DNA from: SYIM01 sp039800325
GTDB taxonomy: Bacteria; Pseudomonadota; Gammaproteobacteria; Burkholderiales; Burkholderiaceae_E
NCBI GenBank assembly: GCA_039800325.1
Contig: JBDLQY010000112.1
Span: 1-9,970, forward strand
Direction: 5' to 3'
Length of the DNA: 9,970 nucleotides
Position 1 is the first letter of the stretch; the number at the start of each line of letters is the position of its first letter. The translations under genes were made by a program, and so were the position numbers. The notes under the pieces are model-generated. The model was not told the DNA's origin. It saw nothing but the letters and a program-made list of their open reading frames with translations, and did no database searches. Below, piece by piece: positions 1 through 7,717 of the stretch.

Positions 1-766
1 GGGCGGGCAGAGTTTGGTGCCAGCCATGAATTTACGGTTGGCGCGCCCCGACTGTCTCATCGATATCAACCGAATTACAGGACTCTGCCAGCTCGAGGTG
101 CAAGAGGGCTACCTGCGCATGGGGGCACGTGTCACTCATCATGCGGTGGCATGCTCGACACGGGTGGCTGGTGTCAGCCCGGTCATCGCTAAAACCGCAG
201 CGGGTATCGCGCATGACGCTATTCGCCGTCGTGGGACGGTGTGCGGAAGCCTCGCCCATGCGGACCCTGCGGCGCAGTGGCCTCTGATCGCCCAGCTGTT
301 TGCAGCGCAGTTTGATCTGCAGTCGGTGCGTGGTCAGCGCCGTGTCTCGGTCGATGGTTTTTTTCAGGGCATTTATCAGACTGCCATAGAACCCGATGAG
401 ATGTTGATTCAGGTCGGCTTTCAGGTGCCCCAGCCTGGCGAGCGCTCATCCGTGCGCTGGTTCTCGCGTCGTCATGGCGATTTCATGATCGGTGCGGCGG
501 GCATGCGCTTATCGTTAAGCTCGGATGGGCGAATCGACACGCTCGTGGTGGTCGGCGGAGGTTTCGAGCCGCAGCCCAGTGAGTTGTCCACGATCTTCAT
601 GCCCCTAAGGGGACATCGACCCAATCGTGAGGCGTTTCAGGTTCTCATTGAGCGCGCTGCCAAACTTGAGTATCTCGCCGACTTACGCGCCTCGGCGAAT
701 TACCGGCGTGCGTTGTTACAAAGACTTTTACTGCAGTGCTTTGATGATTGTGTGAGAGCCGTATGA
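1..766 (+). CDS. Molybdenum hydroxylase FAD-binding subunit (CoxM/CutM-like), 5' partial
   Basis: This is the FAD subunit of a xanthine dehydrogenase / CO dehydrogenase family enzyme, which passes electrons from the iron-sulfur subunit to an acceptor in the cytoplasm. The frame is already open at base 2, and bases 2-22 read GGQSLVP, the first FAD-binding motif of the family. The gene therefore starts outside the window, with probably about 30 residues missing, and the TTG at 14 or ATG at 26 are internal codons. The second FAD motif is at 236-265 (TVCGSLAHAD), where Cys stands in place of the usual Gly. The C-terminal third fits the CO-dehydrogenase flavoprotein C-terminal domain. The stop TGA (764-766) overlaps the ATG of the next gene (ATGA), which indicates translational coupling. 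Family assignment is secure, but the substrate cannot be told from this subunit. Confidence 0.93.
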   Translation, partial: GGQSLVPAMNLRLARPDCLIDINRITGLCQLEVQEGYLRMGARVTHHAVACSTRVAGVSPVIAKTAAGIAHDAIRRRGTVCGSLAHADPAAQWPLIAQLFAAQFDLQSVRGQRRVSVDGFFQGIYQTAIEPDEMLIQVGFQVPQPGERSSVRWFSRRHGDFMIGAAGMRLSLSSDGRIDTLVVVGGGFEPQPSELSTIFMPLRGHRPNREAFQVLIERAAKLEYLADLRASANYRRALLQRLLLQCFDDCVRAV

Positions 767-1263
767 GTGCCCGGCGGACGATTCGAGTGGTTATCAATGG
801 CAGCGAACGGCAGACCGCTGTCGAATCCCGTACCCTGCTGAGTGATGCGTTGCGCGATGGCTTTGGTCTGACCGGTACGCATGTTGGTTGCGAGCAGGGC
901 GTGTGTGGCGCCTGTACGGTGTGGCTGAACGAAGACCCAATTCGAAGCTGTCTGGTCTTTGCGGTTCAGGCTGACGGACAGTGCGTGACTACGGTGGAAG
1001 GGCTCTGTGCTCCCGACGAGCGCAGTGTTCTTGAGCGTGAGTTTTCCAGGGCGCATGCTCTGCAGTGCGGGTTTTGTACCCCAGGAATCTTGATGAGTGT
1101 GCAGGCACTTTTGCGCGCCAATCCCCGGCCAGACGAACAGGCGGTTCGCGAATTGCTATCAGGACACTTGTGTCGCTGCACTGGTTACACCAACATTGTG
1201 CAGGCCGTCATGGCAGCAGCGACCTTCCTTGCGATGCCGAAACAGGGCGCGCACGATGACTGA
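763..1263 (+). CDS. Molybdenum hydroxylase [2Fe-2S] subunit (CoxS/CutS-like)
   Basis: This 166-residue protein is the small iron-sulfur subunit that carries electrons from the molybdenum site to FAD. The N-terminal plant-type ferredoxin cluster has ligands Cys43, Cys48, Cys51 and Cys63 (motif CEQGVCGAC). The C-terminal helical domain holds the second cluster with Cys102, Cys105, Cys137 and Cys139 (QCGFCTPG and CRCTGY). All eight ligands are present and the length is normal for the family. ATG 763 is chosen because it overlaps the upstream stop and gives the standard N-terminus; a TTG at 748 would add five residues. The stop at 1261-1263 lies inside the start of the large-subunit gene, so the three subunits are translated from one message. 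There is no signal peptide, which fits a cytoplasmic enzyme. Confidence 0.96.
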   Translation: MSARRTIRVVINGSERQTAVESRTLLSDALRDGFGLTGTHVGCEQGVCGACTVWLNEDPIRSCLVFAVQADGQCVTTVEGLCAPDERSVLEREFSRAHALQCGFCTPGILMSVQALLRANPRPDEQAVRELLSGHLCRCTGYTNIVQAVMAAATFLAMPKQGAHDD

Positions 1264-3697
1264 TACCTGCGGCACCCAGGCCATCGGTCAGCCGATCGAA
1301 CGCCGCGAAGACCGGCGCTTTCTGAAAGGTTTGGGCCGTTATACCGACGATATTGTGGTCGCTGGCGCTCTGCATGCGCACTTTGTACGCAGTCCATATG
1401 CACACGCGCGTCTACTTCGGATCGATACCTCGCGCGCTCGAGCGCTGGCGGGAGTGCACGGCGTGTTCACGGCTGCCGATATCAGACCGCTCGCGACGCC
1501 TCTTCGGATGGCACCCCCGATCGAAGGTCTGCTACCCGTCACGACCGAGCCGCTGGCTGGCGAAAAAGTACGCTTCGCTGGGGACCCTTATGCGGTTGTT
1601 ATCGCCGATGATCGATATCTGGCTGAGGATGCGGCCGAATTGATTGATACCGAGTTTGAACCGCTTGAGCCTGTTGCTGGCTTTGGTCAGGCCATGCAGC
1701 CCGAGGCAGCCCTGGTTCACGAGGAACTGGGCACAAATCTGGTATCCACCCAGCACTTTTCGACGCCTGACTTGAACCAAGCCTTCGCGCGCGCCGCCCG
1801 TGTAGTGACCACGCGATTCAGCCAGCAACGACAGACGCATGCGCCGATTGAAACCCGCGGCTGCATCGCGCAGTGGGACGAAGGCCGTCAGCATCTCATG
1901 TTTACCTGCGGCAACCAGACACCGCACCCCTTGCGCACCGCCCTGGCCGCCCGGCTCCGCCTCAGTGAATCGCAGGTCACCGTGATCTCACCGGATATTG
2001 GCGGCGCTTTTGGACAGAAGATCGCCTTAATGCGTGAGGAGCTGTGTGTGGCCGCGCTGGCGCGAAAGCTCAGGCGACCGATTCGGTGGCGCGAGGACAG
2101 ACTGGAAAATTTGACGGCTGCCTGCCATGCCCGAGAAGAGTCGGCGCTGACGCGTGCCGCGGTTGATGAGCAGGGCCGAATCCTTGCCCTTGAACTCGCC
2201 ATCGATGCTGATTTCGGGGCCTACTGCTTTTATCCAGCCAACTACATGGCACGGGTCGTCGCCATGATCCTCACGGGTCCGTACCGCGTTACAAACTATG
2301 GGTACACCGTGCGGGTTGCGCTGACCAATAAGTGCCCATCGGGACCCATGCGTGCGCCGATGGCGATTACCAGCTGGATTATGGAAGGCACGATCGATTC
2401 CATCGCGCGCGAACTATCGGTCGACCCTCTTGATGTGCGTCTAATCAACACCTTGCGCTCTGAAGACCTGCCTTTCACGATGGCGACAGGGGAGCTTTTG
2501 CGTGACGTCACGCCCCTTCAGACGCTTCAGGCGGCGGTGCGGGGCGTTGACTATGACGAGTTTCGCCGACGGCAGGTCGCAGGGCAGCGCGAAGGTAGAC
2601 TCCTGGGACTGGGTCTTTGCTCGGTGATTGAGTCCACTACCTACGGCTCTGCCTTCTACCGCGCGGCGGGCATCCGCGGTTCGGGCCATGACAATGCCTG
2701 GGTACGGATTGAGCCGTCCGGTGCGGTCAATGCATCGGTTGGGCTGATGAGTTCAGGGATGGGCTACGAGACAGCGTTTGCACAAACCGTGGCCGACGGG
2801 CTGGGGGTTTCGGTAGAGTCGGTTTGTATCGCCCTGGGGCATTCAGCTATAGCTCCGTACGGCATGGGTGCTCGTGGCAGCCGTGGCGCCGTCGCCGGTG
2901 GAGGCACCTTGTTTCTCGCGGCGCGCAAGTTGCAGGACAAAGTTCTTGCGATTGCGGCGCATCGACTGGGCGTGGAACAAGGCAGCCTGAGATTGCAGCT
3001 GGGGCGTGTTGAAAAACATGATGTGGCAGGTTGGAAGCCGGCGGGCCTCACACTGAATGATATTGCCGAGATCGCTTATATGAACCCGCTGGCGCTGCCC
3101 CCTGGTGTTGAGCCCGGCCTTGAGATACAGCTTGCCTGGGATCCGCCGCCTATGGTGTATTCGAACGCTACGCATGCCTGCGAAGTTGAGGTCAATGTCG
3201 ACAGCGGAGAGTTACGCATTTTGCGTTATCTGGTCGCCGAGGATGCTGGAACTCTGATTAATCCGCTCATCGTCAAGGGCCAGTTACAGGGTGCGGTCGC
3301 CATGGGTCTGGGCGGTGCATTGATGGAAGATATTGCTTACGATGAGTCAGCGCAGCCAAGGGCCGGCAGTCTTGCCGATTATCTGTTACCCACCGCGACT
3401 GATTTGCCCGATATCGAGATTATTCACTTGAGCACCCCCAACGCCCTCACGCCTGCCGGTATCAAGGGTATGGCTGAAGGCGGTGTCATGGGGGCGATTG
3501 GCGCGGTATGTAATGCTGTTGGGGATGCGCTCGCCCACTTAGGCGTTACGGTAGACGCCCAGCCACTGACCCCCGAACGCGTGCTTGACTGGATTCAGCA
3601 GGCCAAGCACACGTCCGCTGCCGCGACGCCGATCAGCTCTGCAGCGACTGCCACATCTCCATATCGCGCTCAGCCGTCCAAATGCGCGGATTCTTGA
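1256..3697 (+). CDS. Molybdenum hydroxylase large (molybdopterin-binding) subunit, CoxL-like
   Basis: This 813-residue catalytic subunit should bind molybdopterin cytosine dinucleotide and hydroxylate an unknown organic substrate. The N-terminal aldehyde oxidase hammerhead domain covers about residues 20-135, followed by the molybdopterin-binding domain. The Mo-binding loop GGAFGQ is at 249-254, and the catalytic Glu is Glu741 in IKGMAEGG. The loop that carries the catalytic Cys in form I CO dehydrogenase (AYRCSFR) reads GPMRAPMA at 363-370, so this is not a CO dehydrogenase. The usual GQG loop reads GMGYET at 501-506 (Met502 for Gln). The frame stays open upstream to 1097, but ATG 1256 overlaps the previous gene by 8 bases, has AGGG upstream, and gives the standard start. 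About 30 residues at the C-terminus (from Lys784) run into the 3' end of the convergent gene. An aromatic or heterocycle hydroxylase or an aldehyde dehydrogenase role is possible. Confidence 0.94.
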   Translation: MTDTCGTQAIGQPIERREDRRFLKGLGRYTDDIVVAGALHAHFVRSPYAHARLLRIDTSRARALAGVHGVFTAADIRPLATPLRMAPPIEGLLPVTTEPLAGEKVRFAGDPYAVVIADDRYLAEDAAELIDTEFEPLEPVAGFGQAMQPEAALVHEELGTNLVSTQHFSTPDLNQAFARAARVVTTRFSQQRQTHAPIETRGCIAQWDEGRQHLMFTCGNQTPHPLRTALAARLRLSESQVTVISPDIGGAFGQKIALMREELCVAALARKLRRPIRWREDRLENLTAACHAREESALTRAAVDEQGRILALELAIDADFGAYCFYPANYMARVVAMILTGPYRVTNYGYTVRVALTNKCPSGPMRAPMAITSWIMEGTIDSIARELSVDPLDVRLINTLRSEDLPFTMATGELLRDVTPLQTLQAAVRGVDYDEFRRRQVAGQREGRLLGLGLCSVIESTTYGSAFYRAAGIRGSGHDNAWVRIEPSGAVNASVGLMSSGMGYETAFAQTVADGLGVSVESVCIALGHSAIAPYGMGARGSRGAVAGGGTLFLAARKLQDKVLAIAAHRLGVEQGSLRLQLGRVEKHDVAGWKPAGLTLNDIAEIAYMNPLALPPGVEPGLEIQLAWDPPPMVYSNATHACEVEVNVDSGELRILRYLVAEDAGTLINPLIVKGQLQGAVAMGLGGALMEDIAYDESAQPRAGSLADYLLPTATDLPDIEIIHLSTPNALTPAGIKGMAEGGVMGAIGAVCNAVGDALAHLGVTVDAQPLTPERVLDWIQQAKHTSAAATPISSAATATSPYRAQPSKCADS

Positions 3698-4592
3698 TGC
3701 CGCGTGCTTCGTCATAGGCCCGCGACACATCAAACGGCAGACAGTGTTCGTAGATGAACACATTGCCAAAGACCGGGTCCATCACCTTGCGCGTGTCGGC
3801 GAACACCGCCTTGAGATCTTTGCCTGCGGCAACCCCCGCGCGCGCAGTCTGATACAGATCAGAGACCCACTTTTTGGTGTAGTCGATGGCCTTGTTGCAG
3901 TCAGCGGCTGTTTGCATGGCCGGGCCCCGACCCGGAACCAACTGTTCGGGCTTCATGGCGCGCAATTTCTCGAGCGTTTCGGGCCACTCTTCAAGCTGGG
4001 CATCGCCCGTGTAAACACCGGCGTTATATTCGACCAGGTCGCCCGAGAAGCAGATGCGCTGTGAGGGAATCCAGGCGATAGTGTCACCGCGCGTGTGCCC
4101 TGGGCCAATGTGCATGAGTTTGACCTCGAGCTTACCGAGATGAAGGGTGAGTTCGCGCTCAAACACCATGGTGGGCCAGGTTAGGCCTGGAATAGACTCA
4201 GCTGCCTGAAACAGCCGGGGAAAGCGTTCAATCTCGGACTTCATGTCGGCCTCGCCGCGCTCGACGATGAGATCCCAGGTGCCGCGCGAGGCGATGATTT
4301 CGGTAGCGCCCTCTTTGAAATAGGCCGAGGCGCCCAGCACCCGGACAGCGTGATAGTGCGACAGCACCACGTACTTGATGGGTTTGTCGGTAACGCTACG
4401 AATACGGGCGATCAGGTCTTGCGCCATGACCGGAGTTGCAGTGGTGTCGATGATCATGACTGCATCGTCGCCGATGATGACGCCCGAATTGGGATCGCCT
4501 TCGGCCGTGTAGGCATACGCGTTATCGGATAACCGCGTGAAGGAGATCTGCTTGGCGCTGAGGTCAGCTTTGGAGGCGAACTGCTTGCTCAT
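3633..4592 (-). CDS. MBL-fold metallo-hydrolase with a degenerate second metal site
   Basis: This 319-residue protein has the metallo-beta-lactamase fold. The canonical HxHxDH motif is reduced to H79-Y-H81-A-V83-R84. The GHT motif (H166) and the bridging Asp (SGD, D185) are kept, while the usual last His is Arg222 in PGRG. Ligands for a first metal are therefore intact and all expected ligands for the second are replaced. ATG 4592 is chosen because AGGGAG lies 5 nt upstream; an in-frame ATG at 4637 lies within the upstream gene and would add 15 unlikely residues. The gene overlaps the end of the TetR gene by 29 bp and is the last gene of the paa operon. MBL-fold enzymes often cleave thioesters, phosphoesters or lactams, and action on a CoA thioester would fit the operon, but that is inference. 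The substrate is unknown. Confidence 0.9.
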   Translation of the reverse strand: MSKQFASKADLSAKQISFTRLSDNAYAYTAEGDPNSGVIIGDDAVMIIDTTATPVMAQDLIARIRSVTDKPIKYVVLSHYHAVRVLGASAYFKEGATEIIASRGTWDLIVERGEADMKSEIERFPRLFQAAESIPGLTWPTMVFERELTLHLGKLEVKLMHIGPGHTRGDTIAWIPSQRICFSGDLVEYNAGVYTGDAQLEEWPETLEKLRAMKPEQLVPGRGPAMQTAADCNKAIDYTKKWVSDLYQTARAGVAAGKDLKAVFADTRKVMDPVFGNVFIYEHCLPFDVSRAYDEARGIKNPRIWTAERDMEMWQSLQS

Positions 4593-5241
4593 GAATGCTC
4601 CCTGAATGGATATCGTCGTGCAGTTTGGGCATGGCACGAGTCTTTGAAGGGTCTAGACCTTCCAGACCGCGCAGCCACAGATCGGAGGCGAGCTCGGCAA
4701 ACTCATCGTGCGAAACCGCACCACCGGGCTTGAGCCATGCGAAAGTGAAGTTGATCATACCCAATAAGGCCATGGTTACTACGGTTCGATGGCGCGCATC
4801 GATGCGGCCCGGTGCTGCGGCCTCGAGGACCGAGGCGATGTGATCGACTACCGCACGCTCCTGGCGGCGGATCAGAGTAGCTTGGTCGGGCGCCAGAAAT
4901 TTGACATCATTGAGCAAAGCTGTGTGATACGCGTGCGAGTGTTGATACTCTTGCATCAGTACGCGCAGCGTCTGAGACAGCGCCGCTTGCGGACTGAGCT
5001 TGCGCACATCGACGGCCTTGACCGTCTCGTCAAGCCTCCTGGTGTAGCGATCGAGCGCTTCAAACAGCAGCGACTGCTTACTGTCAAAGTAGTGGTAAAG
5101 GCCGGCCTTTGAGGTTCCGCATGCCTGGGCAAGCATGGCCATCGAAGCACTGGGATAGCCGATTCGAGCGAAGGCACTGACCGCACGCTCGATAATGCGC
5201 TGGCGTTGCGCGTCGTAGTCGGACGCTCGGGGTCTGGCCAT
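4564..5241 (-). CDS. paaR: TetR-family regulator, probable PaaR-type repressor of the paa operon
   Basis: This 225-residue protein has an N-terminal TetR helix-turn-helix at about residues 34-53 (MAMLAQACGTSKAGLYHYFD). The remainder is the helical ligand-binding and dimer domain. TetR-type PaaR proteins are known to repress phenylacetate genes and to release DNA on binding phenylacetyl-CoA or a related CoA ester. The position 10 bp after paaE, the shared strand, and a TetR-like palindrome in the paaA promoter all support that role. The start at 5241 has no clear ribosome binding site, so it is probably coupled to paaE translation. The region after about residue 196 is a hydrophilic tail of about 30 residues that covers the ribosome binding site of the next gene. 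The TetR family call is firm; the PaaR identity is inferred from context. Confidence 0.9.
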   Translation of the reverse strand: MARPRASDYDAQRQRIIERAVSAFARIGYPSASMAMLAQACGTSKAGLYHYFDSKQSLLFEALDRYTRRLDETVKAVDVRKLSPQAALSQTLRVLMQEYQHSHAYHTALLNDVKFLAPDQATLIRRQERAVVDHIASVLEAAAPGRIDARHRTVVTMALLGMINFTFAWLKPGGAVSHDEFAELASDLWLRGLEGLDPSKTRAMPKLHDDIHSGSIHEQAVRLQS

Positions 5242-5251
5242 GACGCAGCGC

Positions 5252-6349
5252 TTAGCGTTCGTCGTAGCTTAGGGCCACATGCTCGCTCACCGGATGTGAC
5301 TGACAGGTCAGCACGAAGCCAGCAGCGATCTCATGGGGCTCAAGGGTGTAGTTTCGGTCCATGCAGACCTCGCCTTCGAGTACTTTGGCGCGGCAGGTGC
5401 AACACACGCCAGCTTTGCAGGCGTAGGGCAGATTGGCGCCTGACGCAAGGCCCGCATCAAGGATAGACAGACCCTTCATGCCTACGCGAAGCCTGCGCTC
5501 CTTGCCATCGACGATGAGGCTTACCTGGGCCGTGGGGCCCTCGCTGACAGAGGCTTGCGCCGCGACAGCGGAGCGGGACGCTGTCGGCGCGGGCGTGCCA
5601 AAGCGTTCGAGATGAATGCGCTCAGGCGTAACACCTGCGCTTAGCAGCGCACGTTCGGCGGCGTCCATCATGGGAGCGGGGCCGCAGATGAAGGCTTCGT
5701 CGATGCTGTCGACTGTCACGACACTTGCCAGAAGTTCGCGAATGCGGGCTTCATCCAGGAGGCCCGATAGCATCTCGATCTCGGACGACTCGTCAGACAG
5801 CACGTGAATCAGTCGCAGTCGGCCCAGATACCGGTTCTTGAGCTCTTCCAGCGTTTCCAGAAACATGATGGAGGCAACTGTACGGTTGCCATACACCAGG
5901 GTGAAATCACTGCTGGGTTCGACCTTCAGCGTCGTCTTAATGAGCGACAACATCGGCGTGATGCCCGAGCCGCCGGCAAAGCCCACGTAGCGTTTACGCT
6001 GCGCCGAATTCAAAGGCGTGTTGAATCGCCCGTCCGGGGTCAGTACGTCAAGCTCCTGGCCGGCCTGAAGGTGCTCGTTAGCCCAATTTGAAAAACGTCC
6101 GCCGTTAATCCGCTTGATGGCCACGCGAAGCTCGCCGGCCTCGTCGTAATCCTGCGTGCCCACGCAGACTGAATAAGAGCGCCGCAGGGGCTCTCCATCG
6201 ACCTCGGCCTGCAGGGTCAGAAACTGCCCTGGTTGAAATCGGTAAGCGTCACGCAGCGGGGCCGGTACCTCGAAAGCCACAGAGATGGCTTCCGGAGTTT
6301 CAGAACGTACCTCGCGGATGCGCAGGCGATGCAGTTGGGGCAGGGCCAT
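5252..6349 (-). CDS. paaE: PaaE, reductase of phenylacetyl-CoA 1,2-epoxidase
   Basis: This 365-residue protein is the NAD(P)H-dependent reductase that feeds electrons to the di-iron oxygenase PaaA. An N-terminal ferredoxin-reductase FAD domain holds RRSYS at 56-60. The nucleotide-binding domain has GGSGITP at 126-132 and CGPAPMM at 222-228. A linker rich in Ala, Pro and Ser (about 251-275) leads to a C-terminal plant-type ferredoxin domain with cluster ligands Cys311, Cys316, Cys319 and Cys349 (Cx4Cx2Cx29C). This domain order and length match the PaaE family. ATG 6349 lies 21 nt after the paaD stop and begins MALPQLHRLRI, typical of the family; the ribosome binding site is weak. It is encoded directly before the TetR gene in the same operon. 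All expected motifs are intact, so it is very likely functional. Confidence 0.97.
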   Translation of the reverse strand: MALPQLHRLRIREVRSETPEAISVAFEVPAPLRDAYRFQPGQFLTLQAEVDGEPLRRSYSVCVGTQDYDEAGELRVAIKRINGGRFSNWANEHLQAGQELDVLTPDGRFNTPLNSAQRKRYVGFAGGSGITPMLSLIKTTLKVEPSSDFTLVYGNRTVASIMFLETLEELKNRYLGRLRLIHVLSDESSEIEMLSGLLDEARIRELLASVVTVDSIDEAFICGPAPMMDAAERALLSAGVTPERIHLERFGTPAPTASRSAVAAQASVSEGPTAQVSLIVDGKERRLRVGMKGLSILDAGLASGANLPYACKAGVCCTCRAKVLEGEVCMDRNYTLEPHEIAAGFVLTCQSHPVSEHVALSYDER

Positions 6350-6370
6350 GGACGTCTCGGTGTGAGGGCT

Positions 6371-6922
6371 TCAGTAAGGTTTGAAATAGTCAAAAGGTTC
6401 GCGGCATGACAGGCAGCGCCATAGCGCTTTGCAGGCGGTCGAGCCAAACTCAGAGAGTCGCTCAACCTGGTCGGACTCACAGCGCGGACACGAAGGGCTG
6501 TGTGCGGCGGGCGTGGCGACCTTAGGCATCCAGCGCAGCGGTAGTGTCACCGGTGCGGCATTGCCGCACACGCGGGCCGGCGGAGCAATGCCGTATTCGC
6601 GCAGCTTGCGTCGACCTGTTTCGGTGATCCAGTCTGTGGTCCAGGCTGGTGAGAGCACCATGCGCACTTGCGCATCAGGCAGGCCCGCCTGAGCCAGCGC
6701 TTTGAGTACGTCTTCACAAATAACCTCGGTGGCGGGACAGCCCGTGTAGGTGGGCGTGAGGCTGACTGCAATTCGCCCGTCTTCGAGAGCCACCTCACGC
6801 ACGATGCCCAGATCGATGAGGCTGAGCACGGGGATCTCTGGGTCGCAGACCGACGCAACCGCCTCGCGGGCGCGCGCCAGAGCATCGTTAACCAGGTTGC
6901 TCACGAGTGCATCAGCCTGCAA
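6371..6922 (-). CDS. paaD: PaaD, maturation factor of phenylacetyl-CoA 1,2-epoxidase
   Basis: PaaD is needed for an active epoxidase and is related to the DUF59/SufT-type iron-sulfur maturation proteins; it is thought to help assemble the iron centres. The N-terminal DUF59 domain has DPEIPVLS at 27-34 and TYTGCP with Cys62. The C-terminus has a zinc-ribbon-like set Cys145, Cys148, Cys170 and Cys173, with an extra Cys164 in the STACKALWRC stretch, followed by the EPFDYFKPY end typical of the family. The start is uncertain. There is no in-frame ATG: TTG at 6922 gives 183 residues, and GTG at 6904 gives 177 and has a weak AGG upstream. The gene begins 14 nt after the paaC stop if TTG is used. 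Identity is secure and only the first few residues are in doubt. Confidence 0.95.
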   Translation of the reverse strand: MQADALVSNLVNDALARAREAVASVCDPEIPVLSLIDLGIVREVALEDGRIAVSLTPTYTGCPATEVICEDVLKALAQAGLPDAQVRMVLSPAWTTDWITETGRRKLREYGIAPPARVCGNAAPVTLPLRWMPKVATPAAHSPSCPRCESDQVERLSEFGSTACKALWRCLSCREPFDYFKPY

Positions 6923-6936
6923 ATGGACATCAGGCG

Positions 6937-7710
6937 CTACCAGCGTGCACCGGGGTGCGCGCGTGCAAGCGACTGCATCTCAGCCAGCATGAAGCCTAGG
7001 TATTCGCTGTGCAGCCCCAGCTTGCCAGTTGACACAAAACCGCAGGGCGATGGTTTGCGCAGCCCCGCCTGTCTGAGCACTTCGTCGATAGTCGCATCCC
7101 AGACCGGTTTGAGCGTTGCGGTAAGCAGGCCCACACCCGAGGCGGCGACCGCGCGTTCAACCTCATCTTCGGTCCAGAACTCATTGGTGTAAGGCCAAAG
7201 CCGGTCAAGCGCATGCTGCGCCCGTTTATGTGAGCTTGGGGTGCCGTCACCAAAGCAGATCACCCACTCACGCGCATGGCGAAAATGCGCGCGCGCCTCT
7301 TTGACGGATTTGGCCGCAATGGCGGCCAGCTGCGCATCGCGTGATTGGCTGAGTGCTTCCCACTGGGCGCATGCCAGGGCCGAAGCGAATAGATTGCGTA
7401 CGACCGTGATCGCGTAGTCGTCGTGGGGTCCGTCGCCGTTGGGTAGTTCAAGCAGGGTGTAGTTACGAAATGCCGGCTCGTCGCGAAAAAACGCAAGCGC
7501 GTCTTCATCGCGGCCCAGGCCCTCGAGCTGGGCAGCATGTGACAGCAGCAGCCTTGCCTGGCCAATCAGGTCGAGCGAGATATTGGTCAGCGCAATATCT
7601 TCTTCAAGTATCGGACCATGGCCGCACCATTGCGACAGGCGCTGACCCAGCACCAGTGCGTTATCGGCCAGGCGCAAGAGATAGTCGATATGTTCGGGGT
7701 TCGTGCTCAT
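6937..7710 (-). CDS. paaC: PaaC, structural subunit of phenylacetyl-CoA 1,2-epoxidase
   Basis: PaaC is the ferritin-fold partner of the catalytic subunit PaaA and lacks a working di-iron site in known enzymes; it holds the complex together. The 257-residue length is close to family members. Characteristic stretches are GQRLSQWCGHGP at 22-33, ALTNISLDLIGQAR at 40-53, and the C-terminal KLGLHSEYLGFMLAEMQ at 230-246 ending HPGARW. ATG 7710 is 7 nt after the paaB stop, with no strong ribosome binding site, which suggests translational coupling. It lies in the usual paaABCDE order. No frameshift or truncation is seen. Confidence 0.97.
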   Translation of the reverse strand: MSTNPEHIDYLLRLADNALVLGQRLSQWCGHGPILEEDIALTNISLDLIGQARLLLSHAAQLEGLGRDEDALAFFRDEPAFRNYTLLELPNGDGPHDDYAITVVRNLFASALACAQWEALSQSRDAQLAAIAAKSVKEARAHFRHAREWVICFGDGTPSSHKRAQHALDRLWPYTNEFWTEDEVERAVAASGVGLLTATLKPVWDATIDEVLRQAGLRKPSPCGFVSTGKLGLHSEYLGFMLAEMQSLARAHPGARW

Positions 7711-7717
7711 GATGGGC

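Noticed and set aside
14..766. Complete flavoprotein gene starting at TTG 14 or ATG 26
   Set aside because: The frame is open to the window edge, and the GGQSLVP FAD motif begins upstream of these codons, so the gene is truncated by the window.
1097..1255. Longer N-terminus for the molybdopterin subunit
   Set aside because: These 53 codons overlap the well-conserved [2Fe-2S] subunit gene in another frame and resemble no family N-terminus; ATG 1256 gives the standard start.
1256..3697. Form I CO dehydrogenase (coxMSL)
   Set aside because: The AYRCSFR active-site motif with its Cys is absent; the aligned loop has Ala at that place.
3585..4064. 159-codon plus-strand frame opposite the MBL gene
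   Set aside because: The opposite strand codes a clear MBL-fold protein with conserved motifs, so this is a shadow frame.
6668..7192. 174-codon plus-strand frame opposite paaD and paaC
   Set aside because: It spans two real genes in antisense, shows no motif, and has no convincing ribosome binding site.
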